The notes under the pieces are model-generated. The model saw nothing but the letters and a program-made list of their open reading frames with translations, did not search any database and had not been told where the DNA came from. 64,000 nt of DNA from contig CAVPRI010000002.1 of NCBI GenBank assembly GCA_963707835.1, forward strand, positions 930,001-994,000. Direction: 5' to 3'. Below, one piece after another: positions 56,053 through 62,879 of the stretch. This DNA is from Bog-473 sp963707835. Lineage in GTDB: Bacteria > Actinomycetota > Acidimicrobiia > Acidimicrobiales > RAAP-2. Position 1 is the first letter of the stretch, and the number at the start of each line of letters is the position of its first letter. Position numbers and translations under genes: made by a program.

Positions 56053-56389
56053 TGGGGGTGTAATTGAGCTCAAAGTGGTGATACAGCGTTGACTCGTCAG
56101 CCTGAGAGAGTTCCTCGCCGTGCATCTCGATGTCGGGCGCAGTTCGCACCTGCTCCTTGGTCACCGACACCTGTAGACCGTCGGGACCCACCTGGATCCC
56201 ACCCAGGGGCACAAAGGTGAGGTGTCGGCCGATGAAGCCCTCCTTCACCGTTGCAAACTGCGGTACGTCGGTCTCGACGTCGACGTAGACGTCTTGCAGC
56301 TTGCCGATCTTCTCGCCGTTACGATCGACGAGCATCTTGCCGTGCCACTCGGCCACATTCCATTGGGCCGCTCCTTGAGCATCGGTCAT
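56015..56389 (-). CDS. PRC-barrel domain protein
   Basis: The 124-residue protein starts at ATG 56389 after a GGAGG-like site. Residues 12-75 form a PRC-barrel: WHGKMLVDRNGEKIGKLQDVYVDVETDVPQFATVKEGF, in parts, and LTFVPLGGIQVGPDGLQV. The C-terminal part (VRTAPDIEMHGEELSQADESTLYHHFEL) is the pattern found in actinobacterial stress-type PRC proteins. The family binds nucleic acids or proteins and the role here is unknown. Confidence 0.9.
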   Translation of the reverse strand: MTDAQGAAQWNVAEWHGKMLVDRNGEKIGKLQDVYVDVETDVPQFATVKEGFIGRHLTFVPLGGIQVGPDGLQVSVTKEQVRTAPDIEMHGEELSQADESTLYHHFELNYTPISTESGRRLARR

Positions 56390-56927
56390 GACAGCCTCCT
56401 CGTCGCCTCCGTAAACAGCCTACCGAGCACCCGCCTCCCGTCACCGGAGAGAGCCCCGAGTGCCACAGGGTGGCACCGAGTTCCGGCGAACTGGAGAGCC
56501 CGATTCGGAGGAGCGACGCCAGCATGTCGAGGCGGATGGGAACGTGTCCTCAGTCCTCGATCGGCTGGTCGATCGGCACCGGTCGCACATGGAAGCCGCT
56601 CGCGCGCCTCGGTTCAGAACCATCGGTCGTTGGGTCCGGCCCTTGTCTCTCAAGGTCCTGTTCAGCGTCGGAATCTTCCTCGGTGAGAGACTGAGTCTGA
56701 TCCTCCACGACCCTGACGTGAGCGATGGCCGGTCTCGGCGCAACCTGAGGCTTGGAACTGGTAGCCAACTGCTCGAGTTGACGTTTCTCTCGCCGACGCC
56801 GGAAGCGGCCGCCTCTTGGGGTGGGTGGATCGCCCTGGCCCATGCGCTGAGCCTAGGTGCTGGTGTCGTGAGCCCGGCGGCCTTGCTCGGGACCACGAGG
56901 CACCCAGGGCGGCCCAGTGACGTGCCG
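56390..56927. other. Non-coding or decayed stretch
   Basis: Frames on both strands here are Arg/Ser/Pro-rich without domain motifs. I see no gene. The stretch contains the promoter region of the PRC-barrel gene at its left end and leads into the direct repeat at 56928. Confidence 0.5.
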
Positions 56928-57040
56928 TTGAGCCGGGCCGCTTCAGCCCGCCAACTGAGCCCGCAACCGGGCGACCACCTCGTCGACCACGCCGGAAGTG
57001 GATGCCTCCCCGCCGAGGTCGAACGTGCCCACCCCGCCCC
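56928..57040 (-). repeat. Displaced copy of the 3' end of the dehydrogenase gene (direct repeat A)
   Basis: About 110 bp match 60029-60140 at about 90% in the same orientation. The minus strand encodes TFDLGGEASTSGVVDEVVAR followed by LRAQLAG and stop at 56943. This equals the C-terminus of the protein at 60044 except for three residues. Homology stops abruptly near 57035, so it is only a 3'-end fragment. Confidence 0.85.
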
Positions 57041-57537
57041 CCACGGGATCGTGAACTGGGCATATGCCGGCGTGTCGTTGGTCGCTCTGGGTCGACGTCG
57101 GACCCGTTTGGTCGAAGTTGCCCTGTCGACCCGCTGTCAATCGGGGCACCGAGCACCCTGCTCGCACAGCGGCCAGCGAGTCCACCACCGACGACCACGC
57201 AGAGCCGCCCACAGAGCCGCCCGGCGCGCCGTCTGCTCGTCATGGCGGCAGCGCCGCCCGGCAAGCAGGTCAAAGACATGACCCAGGACGAGCGGCGGGC
57301 CGGGCGAAGTCCATCGCCGAAGCCACGCGGCTGCCTACCGGAGGAGCGAGGCTACCGAGGGCTGAGGACGCGCGTGGGCGGCCGGAGCAGCTGGCCGGTC
57401 GGCGCTTACAAGCCCCCGATCTGATCGACCCGTGGTGGCCTCGGATCCAGGCCCTTCAACTTCAGCTCATCGGTGCTGACGTTGCCAACTTGGATGTGCA
57501 AGGTGGAGCATGGCCTCTCTGATCCCCGCGCGTCCGA
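57041..57537. other. Stretch without recognisable gene inside the repeat-bounded segment
   Basis: Open frames on both strands are short and Arg/Pro-rich. No start, ribosome site or domain convinces me. It lies between repeat A and the SDR gene. Confidence 0.5.
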
Positions 57538-58353
57538 TCAGGAAGGCGACGGCCCTCTCATCCGCCCGCCGTTCATCTCGAGCGCCGTGGCGACCATGCC
57601 TCCATCGACGAGGACGTCGCTTCCGGTCATGTACGACGCACCGGCGGAGGTGAGGAAATCGACCACCTTCGCCGTCTCTTCGGGAAAACCCATCCGACCC
57701 AGGGGCCGGTTCCGGATCATCTCCTCCATGATCGGGTTGGCCGCGATCTCCGAGCGCGCCATCGGGGTGTCGGTCGTTCCTGGGGATAGCGAAAGGATGC
57801 GCGCTCCGCGAGCGCCCCACTTCGGTGCAAGACGACGGACCATGCGATGGATCGCCAGCTTCGACAGCGGGTACGCCGTGCTCGCATCGGGGTCGATACC
57901 CGCAGCGATCAGGTTCTCGAAGAACGCCGGTGACAGTGGATCGTCCAGGGCCGCGTTCACCGCAGGAGTGTCGGGCGCGAGGTAACCCCCGACCGACGAG
58001 AAGCAAATGGCCACCGAACCTGGACCCAGTAGGGGCTCCACCGCTTCGAGCAGGAGGGCCATGCCGATGAGATTGATCTCGAAGATGACCCGGCCCGGAG
58101 CCATCGTCCCCGACACCGCAGCGGTGATGACAAGCGCGTCGAACCTGTCTCCGATGCGCTCGATCAGGCCAGCGATCTGGTGGCGGTTGGTCAGGTCGCA
58201 CGGCACTGCCTCGGTCTGCCCTCCGAACTCAGCAGCGAGACGGGTCACCCCCTCCTCGTTGCGGTCGGCGAGCAACAGTCGGCCCCTCGGCGCCAGCTCC
58301 CGTGCCGCGGCCTCCCCCATCCCAGACGCCGCACCCACCACGATGTTGGTCAT
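57538..58353 (-). CDS. SDR-family oxidoreductase
   Basis: The 271-residue protein starts at ATG 58353, overlapping the amidohydrolase stop (ATGA). It has the cofactor motif VVGAASGMGEAAARELA, LLLADRNEEG (Asp for NAD preference), CFSSVGGY with the catalytic Ser, AYPLSKLA with Tyr and Lys, and LSPGTTDTPMARSEIAANP. The ending YMTGSDVLVDGGMVAT is typical of classical SDRs. It probably acts with the upstream amidohydrolase on the same catabolite. Both lie inside the segment bounded by the dehydrogenase 3'-end repeats. Confidence 0.9.
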   Translation of the reverse strand: MTNIVVGAASGMGEAAARELAPRGRLLLADRNEEGVTRLAAEFGGQTEAVPCDLTNRHQIAGLIERIGDRFDALVITAAVSGTMAPGRVIFEINLIGMALLLEAVEPLLGPGSVAICFSSVGGYLAPDTPAVNAALDDPLSPAFFENLIAAGIDPDASTAYPLSKLAIHRMVRRLAPKWGARGARILSLSPGTTDTPMARSEIAANPIMEEMIRNRPLGRMGFPEETAKVVDFLTSAGASYMTGSDVLVDGGMVATALEMNGGRMRGPSPS

Positions 58354-59552
58354 CCGACCTCTCCCCCCTGCCCGAGACGGGCCCGCCGTGACCTCTCGAT
58401 CCGCTCGACGTCGAGCTTGTAGAAGCTCGCTGCCGCGCCGCCGAGGAAGGCCTCGCGCTGTGCCCCGTCGAGGTCCCTGCGTTCGAGCACCGGAGCGACC
58501 AATCCGGGCAAGGAGCAATCGAAGTGGGGAAAGTCGCTCGCCCAGAGCACCTTCTCGTTGCCGAGGCGCTGCTGGACATACGGGAGCATCGGCTCCTCGC
58601 CTTCACCGCCCACGACACACTGGTCGTCAAACACCTCGGCCGGAGATCGCTTGACACCCGGAGGTAGCGACCACCCCCACGTCTCGTGGTGCTCTTCGAG
58701 ACGGTCGAGCCACCATGGCGCCCAGCCGGCGCTGCTCTCCATGAAGCCTACCTGCACACGTGGGAACCGATCGAAGAAGCCGACCTCGTAGAGGCCACCG
58801 AAGGTCAGCATCTGCTCGTAAGAATGATCGACGATGTGCGACACGAGCTGGCTCTTGAGCCGACCGCGGCTCACGAGCGGCTGGAATCCGGCGGGCGCCC
58901 CGCTGTGCAAACAGATCGGCACGCCCAGGTCCTGCGCCATCTCCCAGACGGGTTCGAGCGGCTGGTCGGCGACCGTCGTGCCGTCCATCGCCGGGTTCGG
59001 CCGGAACGTCCCCGCCACGAACCCTCGCTCCTCCACGCAGCGACGCAGCTCTTCCGCCGCCGCGGCGGGATCCTGGACAGGCAGCGTCGCCACACCGAAC
59101 AGCTCGTTCGGGGCGACCGCGCAGTAGTCGCCCATCCACCGGTTGATCGCCCGCGCCACAGCCGTCGCCAGCCGAGGGTCCCGGATGCTCCCGACGTAGA
59201 GCCCGATCGTGGGAAAGAGCACGCCGGCGTCGATGCCCTCCTCGTCGTGCACCTGCAGCCGCGCTTCGGCGTGAAAGCCTCCTGGATGCCCTTCTTCGAA
59301 TCGGCGGTTCCGCGTGTTACCGGGCAGGATCCCCCGCGGCGTCACCGCGTCGCCGACGGAGATCCGAACCACCTCGTCGGCGAGGTGCGGCGAACCGCGG
59401 ACGACGGTTGATTGGACGTGATCCTCGATGACCATCGTCTCGATCCCCGTCGACCCGAGCGCGTGATGAAAGCGTGGGTAGAACGCCGTCTCCAAGTAAT
59501 CGGTCCATACCGACATGGGCTCGACGAGGTGCCCATCCCCGTCGATGATCAC
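58350..59552 (-). CDS. Amidohydrolase-2 family metal-dependent hydrolase/decarboxylase
   Basis: The 400-residue protein starts at ATG 59552. The N-terminal motif is DGDGHLVEP (DxDxH), followed by barrel elements GVLFPTIGLYVG, GFVAGTFRPNPAMDG, GVPICLHSGAPAG, VGFMESSAGWAPWWLDRLEEH and the late metal Asp in LWASDFPHFDCS. Its style matches the copy at 39686, so the window holds two ACMSD-like amidohydrolases, each next to an SDR. Substrate unknown. It is co-transcribed with the SDR. Confidence 0.9.
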   Translation of the reverse strand: MIIDGDGHLVEPMSVWTDYLETAFYPRFHHALGSTGIETMVIEDHVQSTVVRGSPHLADEVVRISVGDAVTPRGILPGNTRNRRFEEGHPGGFHAEARLQVHDEEGIDAGVLFPTIGLYVGSIRDPRLATAVARAINRWMGDYCAVAPNELFGVATLPVQDPAAAAEELRRCVEERGFVAGTFRPNPAMDGTTVADQPLEPVWEMAQDLGVPICLHSGAPAGFQPLVSRGRLKSQLVSHIVDHSYEQMLTFGGLYEVGFFDRFPRVQVGFMESSAGWAPWWLDRLEEHHETWGWSLPPGVKRSPAEVFDDQCVVGGEGEEPMLPYVQQRLGNEKVLWASDFPHFDCSLPGLVAPVLERRDLDGAQREAFLGGAAASFYKLDVERIERSRRARLGQGGEVG

Positions 59553-59689
59553 GTACTCCTCCCCTGCGCCTACGCGGTGACGATCTCCCCGGCCAGTGGC
59601 CCGATGAACGCCGCCAGATAGTGCGCGGAGAATAGCACCAGACCGATGACGCAGTCCTTGGATGCGACGTACGCGTCATAGCGAAGCTC

Positions 59690-59860
59690 GGTGCTGGCGA
59701 CGACCTCGACCCTCCGCAGCTTCGAGCCATCAGCGGCTTCCCAGGTACGGCTCTGCAGCCGACCATCGATGTAGGCCAGGCGTCCCTTCGTCATGTACTT
59801 CGTGGCGAACTCCGCTTGCTGCCGCCAGAGGACGAGGTCGTGGAACTCGGACTTCGGGTC
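59690..59860 (-). pseudogene. Relic of a single-stranded DNA-binding protein gene (ssb)
   Basis: Within a 100-residue frame (59570-59872), only about 53 residues look like SSB: FHDLVLWRQQAEFATKYMTK, GRLAYIDGRLQSRTW and RRVEVVAST match the second half of the OB fold (WHxVVLWxxxAExxxxYLxKG, YVEGRLxxRxW). The N-terminal strands and C-terminal tail are missing, and the following residues are unrelated and hydrophobic. I read this as a remnant. It lies beside the recombinase relic, as in phages and conjugative elements that carry their own ssb. Confidence 0.7.
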
Positions 59861-59889
59861 GTGCAGGTCCATCGTCCAGAACCGGATCG

Positions 59890-59976
59890 TGCCGCGGCGA
59901 GGCCTGCGGACTCAAGTGGTCCGACCTCGACCTCGACACCGGCCGGGTGAGGCCCGCCAGTCGAACGACGACGTAG
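59890..59976 (+). pseudogene. Relic of a tyrosine recombinase/phage integrase
   Basis: The short + frame encodes CRGEACGLKWSDLDLDTGRV and stops at 59976. This matches the box I segment of tyrosine recombinases (LRRGEALGLRWSDVDLDxGxL), which carries the first catalytic Arg. No other catalytic boxes (HxLR, LGH, Tyr) are present nearby. It is about 50 bp from direct repeat B, where an integrase gene would be expected to abut its attachment site. Confidence 0.65.
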
Positions 59977-60028
59977 TCACCGACCTCGTCGGCGCACCCG
60001 TCCATCCCCAGGAGCACCGCTGAGTACC

Positions 60029-60140
60029 CCGAGTCGGGCCCCTTCAGCGGGTCAACTGGGCCCGCAAACGGGCGACCACCTCGTCGACCACGCCGGAGGT
60101 GGATGCCTCACCGCCGAGGTCGAACGTGCGCACCCCGTCC
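60029..60140 (-). repeat. 3' end of the dehydrogenase gene, partner of the displaced copy (direct repeat B)
   Basis: It includes the last ~30 codons of the gene at 60044-61123 and about 15 bp beyond the stop. It matches 56928-57040 with roughly one difference in ten bases. Confidence 0.85.
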
Positions 60141-61123
60141 CCGGCGGCATCGAGTGTGGCGGTGCGGATGGCTGCAGCGGCGACGGCCACCGAGTCGTCG
60201 CCGCGGGCTGCGTGGTCGAGGACGGCGGCGCACGCCAGCAGCATGGCCATGGGGTTGGCCACGTTCTTTCCCATCAGCGACGGCGCCGTGCCGTGGGGCG
60301 CCTCGGCCATGGCCACCACCGGGTGCAGGTCCTCGTCGAGGGAAAGCAGCACCGACTCGGCCCCGGCAATGGAACCGAAGAGCGCCAGCACGAGGTCCGA
60401 GAGGCAGTCGCCGTCGCGGTTGAGCGCCGGGACCACCAGGGGACCCCCGCTCGACTCGGTGAGGAGTCCCGCGTAGGCGGCATCGATCAGCACTGGGCGG
60501 TAGGGAACGTCGGGGTAGCGGCGTGCGGCGCCGTCCATCTCCTCCTTGAGCATCCCCTCGTAGATCGTCGACACGGTCCACTTGGGGCCGCCGAACACGG
60601 ATGCGCCGAGCTGGGCCGCCGTGCGGAACGAGAAGTCGGCCACCGAGCGGCAGACCGAGCGGTCGATGCGTTCGGTGCGCCAGGCCTGCTCGCCGGGCTG
60701 GCCGGGTTCGCCCGTGCGGCCCTCCTCGGCGCCGTAGGCATCCCCCACGGCCATGCGCACCACCACGATGGGATGCACGACCGACGCCGGCGGCGCCACG
60801 CCCGGGATGCGCCGGCCCGTGCGCACGATGACCGAGCCGCCCACGCCCTCGCGCAGGAGCCGATTGGGGCTGCCCACGTCTCCGGTGATCTCCGGGGTGA
60901 TGGTGGCTGCCTTGAGCCCCAGCCCGGTCTCGCGCATGGCGGCGGCGGCCTCGCGCACCACGCCGTTGGACGTGGCCCGGCGGGACTCGAGCGACAGGTC
61001 GAACCGGATCAGCTCGAGCTCGAAACCAAGCAGGTCCGGCTCGAGGACGCGCAACGCCTCGCACAGGAGCTCCTGACCGGTCTGGTCTCCGTCGCAGACG
61101 ACGATCTGGCGCGTGACGGACAT
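60044..61123 (-). CDS. Isocitrate/isopropylmalate dehydrogenase family protein
   Basis: The 359-residue protein has the family's fold order: IVVCDGDQTGQELLCEALRVL at the start (GDGIGPE-like), KAATITPEITGDVGSPNRLLREGV, RRIPGVAPPASVVHPI, YRPVLIDAAYAGLLTESSGGPLVVPALNRDGDCLSDL (in parts, with metal-binding Asp residues), then EAPHGTAPSLMGKNVANPMAMLLACAAVLDH and a C-terminal helix. It should oxidatively decarboxylate a 2-hydroxy-dicarboxylate, but the GDQTGQE loop and long insert suggest a non-canonical substrate. Its 3' end is duplicated at 56928-57040. Confidence 0.85.
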   Translation of the reverse strand: MSVTRQIVVCDGDQTGQELLCEALRVLEPDLLGFELELIRFDLSLESRRATSNGVVREAAAAMRETGLGLKAATITPEITGDVGSPNRLLREGVGGSVIVRTGRRIPGVAPPASVVHPIVVVRMAVGDAYGAEEGRTGEPGQPGEQAWRTERIDRSVCRSVADFSFRTAAQLGASVFGGPKWTVSTIYEGMLKEEMDGAARRYPDVPYRPVLIDAAYAGLLTESSGGPLVVPALNRDGDCLSDLVLALFGSIAGAESVLLSLDEDLHPVVAMAEAPHGTAPSLMGKNVANPMAMLLACAAVLDHAARGDDSVAVAAAAIRTATLDAAGDGVRTFDLGGEASTSGVVDEVVARLRAQLTR

Positions 61124-61189
61124 GGGCTCAGAGTCGCGCAGAGGAGCGCCGCCGCGCCAATGGCGACCAGCGCCCGCCGAACGGACATC

Positions 61190-62581
61190 TCATGCACTCG
61201 CCCCGGCCCAGAGCTCCTCGGGCTCCCTCCCCTTGGTCTCGGGCAGCCCGAAGAACAGCGCGGCGGTCACCATGGTCGGTAGGAACACCAGCTGGGCCGC
61301 CGAGGCGAACCGGTGGCCGACGTCGGCCACCGCTCCGAAGGCGACCAGGCCCCCCACGGCGCCCAGCACGCCGGCCGCCACCCACCACCCGGTGGCCGAG
61401 GCTCGCACCTCGGTGGGGAAGAGCTCGGTCAAGAGCGAGCCGACGGACGGCGCGATCACCGAACCGCTCAGCACCCCGAGCACATAGCCCGCCACCAGAG
61501 CGCTCGAACCACCCGAGTACGAGATGGTGGCACTCAGGGCGATGCCGACGGTCGCCACCGCCGCCGTGGGTCGCCGTCCGAGGTGGTCAGCCGCCCAGCG
61601 GCCTGCCAGGAGCCCGGGCAACCCCGCCACCCCGGCCGCCACCACCATGGCCGCGGTCAGGCCGCCGGGCTGGTGCACGACGTCCTGAGCGAAGAGAAAG
61701 AGGAAGCTGTTGGCAGGCCCCGTGATGACCGAGAGGCCGAAGGAGATCAGGCACAACAGTGCGACCCGGCCACGGAAGCGCGGTCCGACCGCGCCGATCA
61801 CGGGCACGGGCCGCTCGGCGGCCACCTCGGCCGCCACGAACCGGCTCGGCTCCTCGATCCGGCGCTGCACCATCGCCACCACCGCCAGGGGTACCACGGC
61901 CAGCGCGAAGGTCCCCCGGAATCCGAGGGACCCGGAGGCCAGGCTGTGGACCACGGCCGACGCACCCGCCCCGACCCCGTACCCGGCCGTCACCAGCGCC
62001 ACCGCGGCGGCCCGGTCCCGCACACCGGTCTCCTCGGCCGCCATGACGCTGGCCAACGCGTTCGTGGCGCTGAGCATTGGCCGGCCGAAAGCGAAGATGG
62101 CGACGAACCACCAGTACCCGGGGCTCGCGGCGGCCAGCACAGTCAAGAGCAGCCCGATCACGGTGAGAGCCAGGATCACGGGGCGGCGGCCGAAGCGGTC
62201 GGCCATGCCCACCAGGGGGAGGCTGCCCAGCGAGGCCAGCCGGATCACTGCCAGTCCGACGCCCAGGCTGGTGGCCGACAAGCCCACCCGGTCGGCGATC
62301 GTGCCCCCGTGGGCGACATGACCCAGTTGCCTGGACACGTCACCCAGGGCGGCCACCGCGCCGAACTGCCCGAACCCCGACGCCAGCGCCACCAGTGCGA
62401 TGGCGAGGATTCCCGCGCTGCGCCACTGGAGCAGGCGCAGGGGCCGGGCCGGCAGCGCCGGACCACCGGATGTCAGCGCCGCCACCGCGCCAGCGTCCGG
62501 GGGCGCACCGGGAACAGGCGGGGCCCGCCCGGTGTTGTACCAATTGGATCGAGTGAAAAGGTCCAGAAGGGGGTAGGGCAT
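61190..62581 (-). CDS. MFS transporter (sugar/organic-acid type, 12 TM)
   Basis: The 463-residue protein has about 12 membrane helices after a Pro/Ala-rich leader. GMADRFGRRPVILALTVIGLLL is the motif A loop between helices 2 and 3, FGRPMLSATNALASVMAAEET follows, the central loop has EPSRFVAAEVAAERP, and motif A recurs as GRWAADHLGRRPTAAVAT. LTELFPTEVRASATGWW and a C-terminal LPETKGREPEEL resemble metabolite:H+ symporters. It starts 66 bp upstream of the dehydrogenase gene on the same strand and may supply that enzyme's substrate (inference). Confidence 0.9.
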   Translation of the reverse strand: MPYPLLDLFTRSNWYNTGRAPPVPGAPPDAGAVAALTSGGPALPARPLRLLQWRSAGILAIALVALASGFGQFGAVAALGDVSRQLGHVAHGGTIADRVGLSATSLGVGLAVIRLASLGSLPLVGMADRFGRRPVILALTVIGLLLTVLAAASPGYWWFVAIFAFGRPMLSATNALASVMAAEETGVRDRAAAVALVTAGYGVGAGASAVVHSLASGSLGFRGTFALAVVPLAVVAMVQRRIEEPSRFVAAEVAAERPVPVIGAVGPRFRGRVALLCLISFGLSVITGPANSFLFLFAQDVVHQPGGLTAAMVVAAGVAGLPGLLAGRWAADHLGRRPTAAVATVGIALSATISYSGGSSALVAGYVLGVLSGSVIAPSVGSLLTELFPTEVRASATGWWVAAGVLGAVGGLVAFGAVADVGHRFASAAQLVFLPTMVTAALFFGLPETKGREPEELWAGASA

Positions 62582-62770
62582 GGAGAAACCAAACCGAGAC
62601 CTCCGATTCGGAGGATGACCGAAGAGGGCTTTCCCGGTTGTCGAGGGAAGGACTCAGGTACAGGCAAGGCAGGCGGCTCGTCGGTTTGAGAGCGCTGCAA
62701 AGGCACTGGGCCCGCACGGCTCATTGAGATCCACCTCTCTGAGGGCGTCATCCGGATGTGACAATTGAAG

Positions 62771-62815
62771 CAAGCGCCCGCTCCCTGCGGAGGAAACGTA
62801 TGGGACGGGCGCTTT
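62771..62815 (+). terminator. Rho-independent terminator
   Basis: AGCGCCCG near 62773-62780 and TCCC pair with GGGA and CGGGCGCT before TTTTT at about 62812-62816 on the + strand. No + strand gene lies upstream in the 190 bp back to 62582. On the minus strand the same stem follows the stop of the gene at 62880 with only a weak T-rich tail, so it may serve that gene too. Confidence 0.6.
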
Positions 62816-62879
62816 TTCGCGCCCTTGGTGCGAGCCGTCGTTTCGCGCCCTGGTTCGGGCGTCAGGCGGGGCTCGGCGC

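Noticed and set aside
56460..57281. 273-codon + strand frame in the gap after the PRC-barrel gene
   Set aside because: It is Arg/Ser/Pro-rich, runs antisense through direct repeat A and has no ribosome site or recognisable domain.
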